Shown piece by piece: positions 26,745 to 34,868 of a DNA stretch of 64,000 nt (positions within the stretch are counted from its first letter, which is position 1; each line of letters starts with the position of its first letter). The DNA comes from an uncultured Clostridia bacterium. Its GTDB lineage: Bacteria; Bacillota; Clostridia; Oscillospirales; Ruminococcaceae. A model generated the notes under the pieces. The model was not told the DNA's origin. It made no database searches and saw nothing but the letters and a program-made list of their open reading frames with translations. A program made the translations under genes and the position numbers. The DNA is taken from the NCBI GenBank assembly GCA_947631115.1, contig CANRKB010000006.1, positions 1 through 64,000 of the forward strand. Reading direction: 5' to 3'.

Positions 26745-28382
26745 TTATCCTATTTCTGCATTTTCATCTATTTGATAATCCAGAAAATCAAAATCCGCCG
26801 TTTTTTCTCTGAACATAAGATCCGCGCACCCTATCCCGACAAACGTTCCCGTATAGTTCCCGAAACCTACATAATCGTCCGACAGCTTTGTAAGGTCAAG
26901 GTCGTTTCCTATCCTGCTGTAATTTTTCCCGTCATAGCCGTATTCAAAATGAAAAGTTTTCCCTTTGAGAACGGCTCTTAAATATATCTCGCGGTTTTCC
27001 GCCCGTGTCCTTGCGTCTAAAAATTCGGTCTTTTCGCCGCGTTCGAGCTTTGTTATCCCGAGAGCAGGGGAGCTTAAAGTCTCGCTGTAATACTTTCGCA
27101 GATAGACAAAATTTTGCTCGTTGTAGTAGATAAGAAGCCCCGCCGAGTGTTTGTATATTTCCGGAGTAAAATCGAGCTTTGTCGTTACCGTTCCGCAAAC
27201 GCCCGTAAGCTTCCTTGCGATAATCGACGCGCTGTTTACCGAGCAGAACGATTCACCGCCGCGAAGCCTTAAATACCCCTTGCGCGATTTTAGGTCGGCA
27301 ATTTCCGACGGCATAACGCGCGGAGAATAAAAATGAATTCCGAGCTCCTTCTCGTCAAAATCGTCAAGCTGACGGGTCGGCATTAAAACAGTTTCTTCAA
27401 GCTCGGGTTCTTTTACAAATTCATCCGGAAGCTTCCCGCCGACTTTCCTAAGCCAGCCGTCCTCCGTCCAGTACATCTTTTCGATAGCCGTTTCACGTCC
27501 AAGCGTACAGCGAAGCTCCGGGAAGAACGGCCTTGAACATAAGTGCATAAGATAAGTTTCGCCGTTCGGCAGATCAACATAGCTCCCGTGTCCCGCTTTT
27601 TGCAGTTTTACATCGGGATTAAAGCACGAGGCAACCACATGGTCTACGCTGCGAATGAAATTTTTCGGATATGACGTTAGAATAGGGTTTTCGGGATCGG
27701 GCTCATACGGACCGAAAAGCTCGCGGCTTCTTGCCATTGTAACGCTGTGCCCGTAGCCCGTTCCGCCCTCCGCGCACATAAGATAATAAAAGCCGTTTTT
27801 CTTTGTTATGTGAGGAGCTTCAAGACAGCCGCGCTCCGTCGCGCCGTAGTAAATTCGCTTCGGAAAACCGAGCGGTTTTAATGTCTTGCTGTCGATTTCA
27901 CATATGCAGATACCTCCCGGTTTTTCATAGCCCTCGCGCGTTTCCCAGTCGATAGAGCAGACGTATTTTCTTCCGTCGTCGTCATGAAACAGCGACGCGT
28001 CAAATCCCGCAGAATGAACATAAACGGGCTTCGACCATTCGCCCGTTATTTCGTCGGCTGTCAAAATGAAATTCGAGCAGTCATGATAACGCGCGGCGGT
28101 AGAATACATACACCCGAAAAGCAGGTAGAATTTATTGTCACTTTCACAATAAGAAAGGCACGGCGCCCAGATTCCTTTTCCCGACGGCAGTTTTCTTAAG
28201 TCTATCTCAGAATAGTCGTTGATAACATTTGCTATAAGCTCCCAGTTTTTCAGATCTCTTGAATGATAAACGGGAACGGCGGGGAACCATTCAAACGACG
28301 ACACCGCACAGTAAAAGTCGTCTCCCTTTTTGCATATACAAGGGTCGGGAGCGCACCCCCTTATTACAGGATTTTTTATCAT
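26745..28382 (-). CDS. glycoside hydrolase family 43 (beta-xylosidase-like)
   Basis: Likely cleaves xylose or arabinose units from plant-derived oligosaccharides. The 545 residues form an N-terminal five-bladed propeller (about 1-310) and a C-terminal beta-sandwich (about 340-540), the two-domain layout of GH43 xylosidases. Catalytic-type acids: Asp in CAPDPCIC (near 11), Asp in GFDASLFHDDDG (near 140), and Glu in CLEAPHITKKNGFYYL (near 203). There is no signal peptide, so it acts on imported oligosaccharides. The ATG at 28382 follows CGGAG; an upstream extension runs into a palindromic repeat. The enzyme could be an arabinofuranosidase; the subfamily cannot be fixed by eye. Confidence 0.88.
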   Translation of the reverse strand: MIKNPVIRGCAPDPCICKKGDDFYCAVSSFEWFPAVPVYHSRDLKNWELIANVINDYSEIDLRKLPSGKGIWAPCLSYCESDNKFYLLFGCMYSTAARYHDCSNFILTADEITGEWSKPVYVHSAGFDASLFHDDDGRKYVCSIDWETREGYEKPGGICICEIDSKTLKPLGFPKRIYYGATERGCLEAPHITKKNGFYYLMCAEGGTGYGHSVTMARSRELFGPYEPDPENPILTSYPKNFIRSVDHVVASCFNPDVKLQKAGHGSYVDLPNGETYLMHLCSRPFFPELRCTLGRETAIEKMYWTEDGWLRKVGGKLPDEFVKEPELEETVLMPTRQLDDFDEKELGIHFYSPRVMPSEIADLKSRKGYLRLRGGESFCSVNSASIIARKLTGVCGTVTTKLDFTPEIYKHSAGLLIYYNEQNFVYLRKYYSETLSSPALGITKLERGEKTEFLDARTRAENREIYLRAVLKGKTFHFEYGYDGKNYSRIGNDLDLTKLSDDYVGFGNYTGTFVGIGCADLMFREKTADFDFLDYQIDENAEIG

Positions 28383-28454
28383 ATAAACATCTCCGTTTCG
28401 CTTCAAACGTTCTCTTATGCCGACGGCACGGCAACATTCTCCGTCCAAACCCTC

Positions 28455-28604
28455 TTTCCCCCAAACCGCGCTCCGAAGCGGCGAAACCATTGCCAAAGCA
28501 ATGAAGCGAGTCTGCAAAAAGGCTTTCAGCCTTTTGGCAGACTCGCCTTAAGCTTCGCTTGTTTCGCCGCTTCGGAGCGGTGCGCGGGGAAAGGTGGTTT
28601 GGGA
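28455..28604. repeat. 150-base imperfect palindrome
   Basis: The outer arms share CGCTCCGAAGCGGCGAAAC and its complement (28480-28498 and 28560-28579) and extend outward imperfectly through CCAAACC and TTTCCCC. The inner arms GCGAGTCTGC..AAAAGGCT and AGCCTTTT..GCAGACTCGC pair with one mismatch around TTC. No T-run follows, so it looks more like a REP/MITE-type element than a terminator. It lies between dapL and the GH43 gene. Confidence 0.6.
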
Positions 28605-28615
28605 TATTGCAGCGC

Positions 28616-29827
28616 TTATTTCTTGAGAAGTGCCTTTAAGCGCTCCATAGCCTCGGCGGTCTTTTCGTGAGTGCTGAAAGCCGTCAGCCTGAACCAGTTC
28701 GCGCCGTTTTTCCCGAAGCCCGCGCCGGGAGTTCCGACCACTTGAATTTCATTAAGCAGCATATCGAAGAAATCCCAGCTGTCCATTCCGTTCGGACATT
28801 TAAGCCAGGTGTACGGGGAATTCACGCCGCCCGTGTATTTAATTCCGAGTTCGTCGCAGGTGCTTCCGATAATGCGCGCGTTCTCTTGATAGTATTTTAT
28901 GTTCTCGCGGCATTGCTTCTGACCCTCGGGAGTGAATACCGCCTCTGCTGCGCGCTGTACGGGATAGGATACGCCGTTGAACTTGCTGCCCTGCCTGCGT
29001 CCCCAAATCTCGCAAAGCCTTACGTCGTCGCCCTTGCTGTCCTTTTGAATAAGGTCGTTGGGAACGACTGTATATCCGCAGCGCGTTCCCGTAAAGCTCG
29101 CCGTTTTTGAGAGCGAGCATATTTCTATGGCGCACTTTTTCGCGTTCTCAATGCAGAAAATCGATCGCGGAACATTGTCCTCGGTTATAAACGCTTCGTA
29201 TGCAGCGTCATATATAATAACGGCATTGTTTTCAAGCGCGTAGTCAACCCATTCTTTGAGCTGCTCGGCGGTGTAGACGGAACCCGTGGGATTGTTCGGA
29301 GAACAGAGGTAGATAAGGTCTGCATGAACGCTCTTGTCGGGCATTGCCGCAAAACCGTTCTCCTCGGTCGAATCCGCAAATATAACGCTGTTTCCGTTCA
29401 TTATGTTCGAGTCGACATAAACTGGATAAGCGGGGTCGGTGACGAGAACAACATTTCCGCTTCCGAAAATGTCGATTATGTTTCCGCAGTCAGACTTTGC
29501 GCCGTCCGAAATGCGTATCTCGTCGGGAGAAACGTCTGCGCCGAAGCTCTTGTAATATCCCGAAACCGCCTCTCGCAGGAAGTCGTATCCCGCGCCGCTG
29601 TCCTCATAGCCTCTGAACGTTTCTTTAACGCCCATTTCGCGACTCGCCTTAACCATAGCCTCAACGACAACGGGCGCCAGCGGGAGCGTAACGTCGCCAA
29701 TGCCCATTCTTATGAGCCTTTTTGCCTTTTCGGGATTTTGCTCGGAATACGCTTTTATGCGCTTTGCAATTTCAATAAACAGATAGTTCTTTTTGAGATT
29801 GCCGAAATTTTCATTTAGCTTTGCCAT
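28616..29827 (-). CDS. dapL: LL-diaminopimelate aminotransferase
   Basis: Converts tetrahydrodipicolinate directly to LL-diaminopimelate with glutamate (EC 2.6.1.83), the short route to lysine and cell-wall DAP used by clostridia, chlamydiae and plants. The 403 residues show MGIGDVTLPLAP, FRGYEDSGAGYDFLREA, ISDGAKSDCGNI, SPNNPTGS and the PLP lysine in CSLSKTASFTGTRCGY. The start at 29827 has AAGGAAGA nine bases before it; a 41-residue upstream extension lacks a site. It has a promoter at 29865-29893. Confidence 0.95.
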   Translation of the reverse strand: MAKLNENFGNLKKNYLFIEIAKRIKAYSEQNPEKAKRLIRMGIGDVTLPLAPVVVEAMVKASREMGVKETFRGYEDSGAGYDFLREAVSGYYKSFGADVSPDEIRISDGAKSDCGNIIDIFGSGNVVLVTDPAYPVYVDSNIMNGNSVIFADSTEENGFAAMPDKSVHADLIYLCSPNNPTGSVYTAEQLKEWVDYALENNAVIIYDAAYEAFITEDNVPRSIFCIENAKKCAIEICSLSKTASFTGTRCGYTVVPNDLIQKDSKGDDVRLCEIWGRRQGSKFNGVSYPVQRAAEAVFTPEGQKQCRENIKYYQENARIIGSTCDELGIKYTGGVNSPYTWLKCPNGMDSWDFFDMLLNEIQVVGTPGAGFGKNGANWFRLTAFSTHEKTAEAMERLKALLKK

Positions 29828-29864
29828 TTTTGTTCTTCCTTTCAGAATAATTATTTCCATTATT

Positions 29865-29893
29865 ATTAAATCACATTTTCGCCGATTTGTCAA
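29865..29893 (-). promoter_or_regulatory. promoter of dapL
   Basis: Minus strand: TTGACA at 29888-29893, 17 bases, TTTAAT at 29865-29870, about 40 bases before the start codon. Confidence 0.7.
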
Positions 29894-30093
29894 GATTAAC
29901 GCACTAATTTTTCGCAAATAATATATTTCGACAATTAATCCTAAATTCATTCACAAAATAATTCGAATTGAGAATTATTGGGAATAAAATAGTTAATGAA
30001 CAAAACAAAGAAAAAATTGCACTGAATTATTCTCAAAAACTGGTTAAAATATACAAAAAATATTATTATTACCTTACTTTTTTAAAATTTCCC
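29894..30093. other. AT-rich gene-free stretch between dapL and murA
   Basis: The 427-base gap between the divergent genes dapL and murA holds a promoter at each side. The centre is very AT-rich, with short A and T runs, and I see no reading frame, repeat or RNA in it. The murA transcript would have an untranslated leader of about 125 bases. Confidence 0.5.
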
Positions 30094-30123
30094 TTGTAAA
30101 ATATTCATGGATTATGATATAAT
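30094..30123 (+). promoter_or_regulatory. promoter of murA
   Basis: TTGTAA at 30094-30099, 18 bases, TATAAT at 30118-30123, reading toward murA. Confidence 0.55.
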
Positions 30124-30254
30124 ACAAACGTATGAGTGTGCCATGCGACTCATATGAATTAATTACGAATTTTATACATAAAGATATATTCTTTTTTTAT
30201 ATATTATTTAGATATAAAAGTCATGCCTTTAAAAGAGGCAGGGGGAAGTTTATT

Positions 30255-31547
30255 TTGGAAAAATATATTATAAAGGGCGGAAAGAAACTTTCGGGGGAAG
30301 TTGTGATAAGCGGCGCGAAGAATGCCGTAGTTGCCATTCTTCCTGCGGTAATTCTTTCGGACGAGCCTTGTGTTATAGAAAATATACCGGGAATAAGCGA
30401 CGTTTCCATTACATTGCAGATAATGTCGGAAATGGGCGCAAAGATCCGTATGATAAATAAAACGTCGGTTGAGATAGACCCTCGCGGAATTATGAACGTT
30501 CCGATCCCTTATGAAAAAGCGAAGCGCATGCGCGCGACGACTTATTTCCTCGGAACGCTTCTCGGGCGCTTCCATAGCGCGCATGTTTCGATGCCGGGCG
30601 GCTGTAATCTCGGCGACAGACCAATAGACCAGCATCTGAAGTGCTTTGCCGCTCTCGGGACAAAATGCGAGCTTGACGGCGGAATGATACATCTTTCTGC
30701 GGACAGGCTTGTAGGAAATCAGATATTCTTCGACAAAAACTCGGTCGGCGCTACCATAAACGGAATTATGGCGGCGGTAAAGGCCGAGGGTCTTACCATA
30801 ATAGAAAACGCCGCAAAAGAACCGCACGTTGTAGACCTGGCTAACTGCCTGAACTCTATGGGCGCGGACATTATCGGAGCAGGAACCGACGTTATAAAGA
30901 TACGCGGAGTTAAATCTCTCCACGGAACGACCTACAGCGTCATTCCCGACCAGATAGAAGCGGGTACGTTTATGGCGGTCGCTGCCGCGACAAAGAGCGA
31001 TATTATAATCAGAAACGTTATACCCAAGCACCTTGAGCCTATCACAAACAAGCTGATAAAAATAGGCGTTCAGGTAGAACAGTTTGACGATTACGTAAGA
31101 GTAATAGGCGGGGACAATTATGTCGGAACGAGCATAAAGACCCACCCTCATCCCGGTTTCCCGACGGATATGCAGCCGCAGATTTCTACGGTGCTGACGC
31201 GTGCGAGCGGTACTTCTATGATAACCGAAAGCATTTTCGACAACCGTTTCCGTTATGTTGACGAGCTGCGCAGAATGGGCGCGAATATCTCGGTCGAGGG
31301 AAGAGTTGCGGTCATAGAGGGCGTTGAAAAGCTTAAGGGTGCGCCTGTCAGAGCGACGGACCTTAGAGCGGGAGCGGCGCTTATAATTGCGGCTCTCAGT
31401 GCGGAGGGTACGTCTGAAATTTACGACATTTATCATATTGAGCGCGGATATGAAAACATGGAAATTAAACTCCGCGAGCTTGGCGCAGATATTAAAAAGA
31501 TAGACGAGCCCGATGTTCCCGAAACGGAAGCTAAACAGGCTATTTAA
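30255..31547 (+). CDS. murA: UDP-N-acetylglucosamine 1-carboxyvinyltransferase
   Basis: First committed step of peptidoglycan synthesis: transfers enolpyruvate from PEP to UDP-GlcNAc (EC 2.5.1.7). The 430 residues form the two-domain inside-out barrel. SGAKNAVVAILPA is near 19; the catalytic and fosfomycin-reactive Cys117 lies in MPGGCNLGDRPID; FPTDMQPQ and the closing blocks RVAVIEGVEKLKGAPV, DLRAGAALIIAAL and IYHIERGYE are intact. The start is TTG at 30255, with GGGGGAAG seven bases upstream; homologues begin at this point (MEKYIIKGG). The gene heads an operon with a metallo-hydrolase and a membrane protein. Confidence 0.95.
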   Translation: MEKYIIKGGKKLSGEVVISGAKNAVVAILPAVILSDEPCVIENIPGISDVSITLQIMSEMGAKIRMINKTSVEIDPRGIMNVPIPYEKAKRMRATTYFLGTLLGRFHSAHVSMPGGCNLGDRPIDQHLKCFAALGTKCELDGGMIHLSADRLVGNQIFFDKNSVGATINGIMAAVKAEGLTIIENAAKEPHVVDLANCLNSMGADIIGAGTDVIKIRGVKSLHGTTYSVIPDQIEAGTFMAVAAATKSDIIIRNVIPKHLEPITNKLIKIGVQVEQFDDYVRVIGGDNYVGTSIKTHPHPGFPTDMQPQISTVLTRASGTSMITESIFDNRFRYVDELRRMGANISVEGRVAVIEGVEKLKGAPVRATDLRAGAALIIAALSAEGTSEIYDIYHIERGYENMEIKLRELGADIKKIDEPDVPETEAKQAI

Positions 31548-31558
31548 AGGGAGAATTT

Positions 31559-32344
31559 ATGTCAAGAATATATCCTATCTGCTCTTCGAGCGGTGGAAAC
31601 TCAACATTTATCGGTACCCGCGGACACGGCATAATAGTGGACGCGGGCTGTTCTTTCAGAGCGATGAAAAACGCGCTCTCGCTTATAGGCACGAGCCTTG
31701 ACGAAAGCGGGGTAGAGGCGGTCTTTATTACGCACGAGCATATAGACCACATAAAGGGCGTGGAACAGCTGATAAAGCAGACGAAGATACCTATTTTCGC
31801 TTCGGCGGGAACGATAAAGGCTTTGTTCCCGAACGGCACGGACGCAAGAGTTTTTGACGCAAGCGAGGGCTATCGCAGCGCGGATTTCGAGGTAAGCGCG
31901 TTTCGCACTTCCCATGACTGCGCGATGAGCGTAGGCTACAGGATACGTTTCGGAGAGGACACTTTCGGCGTCTGCACTGATACGGGATATGTGACGTCAG
32001 AAGCGGAAAAAGCGCTTTCGGGCTGTAAGACCGTCCTGCTTGAAAGCAATTATGACGAAGAAATGCTGAGGAAAAATCTGAATTATCCTCCCGACCTGAA
32101 ACGGAGGATTTCGGGAGAGTTCGGACATCTGTCAAACAAAGACTGCGCGGAGTTTGCATTAAGGCTTGTGAAAAGCGGAACAAAGCATATTGTTCTCGGT
32201 CATCTGTCCCGCGAAAACAACACTCCCAACACCGCAAAGTCTTGCGTAGAAAATTATCTTTTGGAAAACGGCTTTAAAGCCGAGCGAGATTATACGCTTT
32301 TTGTCGCTCCCGTAACTACCGCGGGAGAATACATAGCTGTATGA
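31559..32344 (+). CDS. MBL-fold metallohydrolase (WalJ/YycJ-like)
   Basis: A 261-residue metallo-beta-lactamase-fold protein. The N-terminus CSSSGGNSTFIGTRGHGIIVDAGCS and the metal site THEHIDHIKGVEQL (HxHxDH) match the YycJ/WalJ group, a putative nuclease or phosphodiesterase linked to cell-wall control and DNA replication in other Firmicutes. Further metal ligands are in FRTSHDCAMSVGY, GVCTDTGYV and LGHLSREN. AAAGGGAG precedes the ATG. It is 11 bases behind murA and ten bases ahead of the next gene, so it is co-transcribed with cell-wall synthesis. Exact substrate unknown. Confidence 0.88.
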   Translation: MSRIYPICSSSGGNSTFIGTRGHGIIVDAGCSFRAMKNALSLIGTSLDESGVEAVFITHEHIDHIKGVEQLIKQTKIPIFASAGTIKALFPNGTDARVFDASEGYRSADFEVSAFRTSHDCAMSVGYRIRFGEDTFGVCTDTGYVTSEAEKALSGCKTVLLESNYDEEMLRKNLNYPPDLKRRISGEFGHLSNKDCAEFALRLVKSGTKHIVLGHLSRENNTPNTAKSCVENYLLENGFKAERDYTLFVAPVTTAGEYIAV

Positions 32345-32354
32345 GGTGATTTTT

Positions 32355-33125
32355 ATGGCTGAAGAGAAAACGAGGATTTCCGATGTCGTGAAGATGTGGT
32401 TTCTGTTTTTGTATTTTATAATACTGACAGTTGAAAGAGCGATAAGCCTTATAGCGGTTTTCATGGGCGATTTTTCGACATATGACGCGCTTGACTGGTA
32501 TATGACGGCGCTTACGTTGTTCGCGATATTCGGAGCATATATTTTTATGATAACGCGCTGCGAGCTGTTTGTAAAGCGTTATACTCACGGAAAAGTTGCC
32601 GCTTCGCCTATTGTTTCGGGGAAGAATTTCGGCAGGCTGTCAATTGCCGCGGGAATACTTCTGCTCGGAGGAATGGTGCATACAAACGGCACTATCCCGC
32701 CGATACAGTTTGCGAGCTACGGAATGATACTTGTTTCAATGGCGATACATACCGCGCAGCAGGTAAAAGCGCACGGCGGTGCTCTTATGAAATGGCTTTC
32801 GTTTGCGTACATTGTCGCGTTTTCAATGGCGATACCCGTTGTTTATCATTCGGCGATAGAACTTTCGTGGCTGTTTATCCCGCTTGAGTGCGTGGTGTCG
32901 GCGGGACTTGTGATATTGTTCACGATAATGCTCAAAAACTTTTACGAGGGCGACGGAGAATACGGCTTTTCGGTAGTTACATTTCTGATGATGTTTATAG
33001 GAGACGCGGCGGTAGTTATACTCAGGTGGAATGAAGAGATAAATTCCTTTGTGCTGATATTTGCAAGCGTTGCGACGGTATTGTGGATAATAGGACGGGT
33101 ATTGAAAGTTAAAAAAGCAAAGTAA
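32355..33125 (+). CDS. multi-pass membrane protein of unknown function
   Basis: 256 residues with about seven hydrophobic spans (starting near 12, 42, 80, 105, 138, 160, 205 and a last near 225) and little loop sequence. I recognise no family. The ATG at 32355 follows GAGGTGA, which overlaps the end of the preceding gene. It is the last gene of the murA operon, and a terminator follows. A role at the envelope is only a contextual guess. Confidence 0.75.
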   Translation: MAEEKTRISDVVKMWFLFLYFIILTVERAISLIAVFMGDFSTYDALDWYMTALTLFAIFGAYIFMITRCELFVKRYTHGKVAASPIVSGKNFGRLSIAAGILLLGGMVHTNGTIPPIQFASYGMILVSMAIHTAQQVKAHGGALMKWLSFAYIVAFSMAIPVVYHSAIELSWLFIPLECVVSAGLVILFTIMLKNFYEGDGEYGFSVVTFLMMFIGDAAVVILRWNEEINSFVLIFASVATVLWIIGRVLKVKKAK

Positions 33126-33141
33126 AATATAAGCGAAAATT

Positions 33142-33181
33142 TTAAGCGCGGGAAAAATGATATTTCCGCGCTTAATTTTTT
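33142..33181 (+). terminator. terminator of murA operon
   Basis: Stem TTAAGCGCGG..AAA / TTTCCGCGCTTAA with a short loop, followed by TTTTTT. Confidence 0.88.
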
Positions 33182-33219
33182 GGTCAAAAATTTTGTGCGG
33201 AAAAATTTAATGTTAAAGG

Positions 33220-33248
33220 TTGACAGAAAGTATAATTTGTGTTACAAT
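33220..33248 (+). promoter_or_regulatory. promoter of zinc-ribbon/LRR gene
   Basis: TTGACA at 33220-33225, 17 bases, TACAAT at 33243-33248; the start codon is 54 bases further. Confidence 0.75.
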
Positions 33249-33301
33249 CTAAATGAAGTGATTAGAACCGAGTTCCGTTTTGTTATAAAGGAGGAACTGA
33301 T

Positions 33302-34237
33302 ATGAGGAGGTTTGTTATGGTTTGCGGAAAATGCGGCGCGTCTATGCCCGATGACGCTGTATATTGCATGAAGTGCGGAGAGAAACTCGAAGATGAAAGA
33401 AAATGTCCTAACTGCGGAAACGCTGTTCCCGACGGTGCAAAATTCTGCTTTATGTGCGGAAAGAAACTTTCGCTTGCGTTTGAGGTATCTCCGGTGACAG
33501 ATTTTGAATACAGAAAAAACGACAGCGGAGTAGTTACTATCAGAAAGTATAAGGGAAATTCTGAACACGTTGTTGTTCCCGAACTTATTGAAAACGCGCC
33601 TGTTACAAAGATCGGCGTGGATACGTTCAACGGCTGCGGGAGGATAGTGACGATAAATCTTCCGAAGAGCGTGCTTGAAATAGGAAATTCATTCTGTTCG
33701 GGGTGCGTGAGCCTTACGAGCATAAATATTCCCGACGGCGTTATGGAGATAGGGGATTATGCGTTTTACGAGTGTACAAGACTTGCGAGCATAATCATTC
33801 CCGACACGGCGGCGAAGATAGGAAACAAGGCGTTTTATAACTGCAGAGATCTGACGAGTGTTGTTCTTCCGAAAGGGCTTACGGAGATAGGAAATGACGC
33901 GTTTAACGGCTGCGGGAGGATAACGAGCCTAAGGCTTCCCGAGAGCGTGGAGAAGATAGGCACGCGGGCGTTCAGCGGTTGTGCAAAACTGGAGAACATA
34001 ATAATCCCCGACGGCGTTAGCGAGATAGGCGTAGGCACATTTGCGGATTGCAGGTCGCTTAGGTTTGTGCTTATACCCGACAGCGTAAAGAAGATATTCG
34101 GTGGCGACCTTTCGCAGAGCGCGGCGTTCAGGGGCTGCGAGAATATTTCAGCGGAGTATAAGGGAAATATCTACGATTATGAGCATATATACGATCTTTA
34201 TAACGCGGTAAATACTTCCGAAGAAAGTGCGGAATAA
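33302..34237 (+). CDS. double zinc-ribbon protein with BspA-type leucine-rich repeats
   Basis: 311 residues. The N-terminus holds two zinc ribbons with CxxC pairs (CGKCG..CMKCG and CPNCG..CFMCG, residues 8-53). Residues 65-300 are about eight BspA/LRR_5 repeats of the form SIxIPDxVxEIGxxAFxxCxxL. There is no signal peptide or membrane span, so it is probably cytosolic, unlike secreted BspA surface proteins. Such proteins are common and often multi-copy in gut clostridia; the function is usually unknown, with protein binding most likely. Both ATG 33302 (AAAGGAGG upstream) and ATG 33317 (GAGGAGG upstream) are well placed; the longer form is given. Confidence 0.85.
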   Translation: MRRFVMVCGKCGASMPDDAVYCMKCGEKLEDERKCPNCGNAVPDGAKFCFMCGKKLSLAFEVSPVTDFEYRKNDSGVVTIRKYKGNSEHVVVPELIENAPVTKIGVDTFNGCGRIVTINLPKSVLEIGNSFCSGCVSLTSINIPDGVMEIGDYAFYECTRLASIIIPDTAAKIGNKAFYNCRDLTSVVLPKGLTEIGNDAFNGCGRITSLRLPESVEKIGTRAFSGCAKLENIIIPDGVSEIGVGTFADCRSLRFVLIPDSVKKIFGGDLSQSAAFRGCENISAEYKGNIYDYEHIYDLYNAVNTSEESAE

Positions 34238-34332
34238 CTGACGCGGGCTGATAATTACAAGCAATGTTCGGTTTATAGTTATCGGCATTGCAGAAACAGT
34301 TGATGGCATATCTCTGAAATAATATTTATATT

Positions 34333-34368
34333 AAATAAGCACGAACCACACTTCGTGCTTATTTTTTT
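34333..34368 (+). terminator. terminator of zinc-ribbon/LRR gene
   Basis: Perfect 13-base stem AAATAAGCACGAA and its complement around CCACAC or a shorter loop, followed by a T-run. Confidence 0.85.
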
Positions 34369-34404
34369 CAGACTGAATATCATTTGTGGTACTTTTCAAA
34401 CAAA

Positions 34405-34690
34405 GGGAAAATTTCTTTCCCGCTCTGAGGAGGTTTCAATTTTGGGACTGTTTCCCGCTCAAAACATCTTTTTAGGATTGCCTTTTCAAAGCATGGCTTT
34501 GAAAAGGCAATGTGGGGAAAACTCTTGTTTTCCCCACACCCTTTAGCGCTGTTTAATCGTTATTGAGGGAAAACTTTTTTGAAAAAAGTTTTCCCTCAAA
34601 CTCCTTTTCAAAAAACTTTCGTGCGCCCGATCGTTTGATGTTTTGAAAATAAAACGTTCTTCGCCGCTCAAAATATCTTATTGCCTTTTA
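34405..34690. repeat. cluster of perfect hairpins in a 630-base gene-free stretch
   Basis: Four palindromes lie in a row: GGGAAA/TTTCCC at 34405-34421; a 16-base-pair perfect stem at 34477-34511 (ATTGCCTTTTCAAAGC, loop ATG); an 11-base-pair stem at 34512-34537 (GTGGGGAAAAC); and an 18-base-pair stem at 34563-34599 (TTGAGGGAAAACTTTTTT). The block beginning CGCTCAAAACATCTT near 34456 recurs in altered form near 34666 (CGCTCAAAATATCTT). No protein is encoded. This resembles a REP-like or decayed mobile repeat rather than a set of terminators. Confidence 0.6.
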
Positions 34691-34762
34691 ACACCGAATG
34701 AAAAAGCTTTTTCGTCAAAATGCCCATAAAACAGTTTGAAATTTTGTTTGATTATTTTCCTC

Positions 34763-34810
34763 GGGAAACGCTTACGGGGTCTTGTAATTATGAAGATAAT
34801 GGAGTATAAT
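34763..34810 (+). promoter_or_regulatory. promoter of cellobiose phosphorylase with LacI/cre-like operator
   Basis: The promoter is TTGTAA (34782-34787), 17 bases, TATAAT (34805-34810). Just upstream, GGGAAACGCTTACG (34763-34776) resembles a LacI-family or CcpA (cre) operator, with about three departures from the cre consensus. It would fit control by sugar supply. Confidence 0.55.
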
Positions 34811-34868
34811 TTAAGTTAGGGTATTGTTGTTATGACGATACAAATAACAATGAAAGGGAATGAAATTT

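Noticed and set aside
30204-31436. Open frame of 410 codons on the strand opposite murA
   Set aside because: murA is certain on the plus strand; the opposite frame is rich in Arg, Tyr and His with no family motifs, and reflects codon bias.
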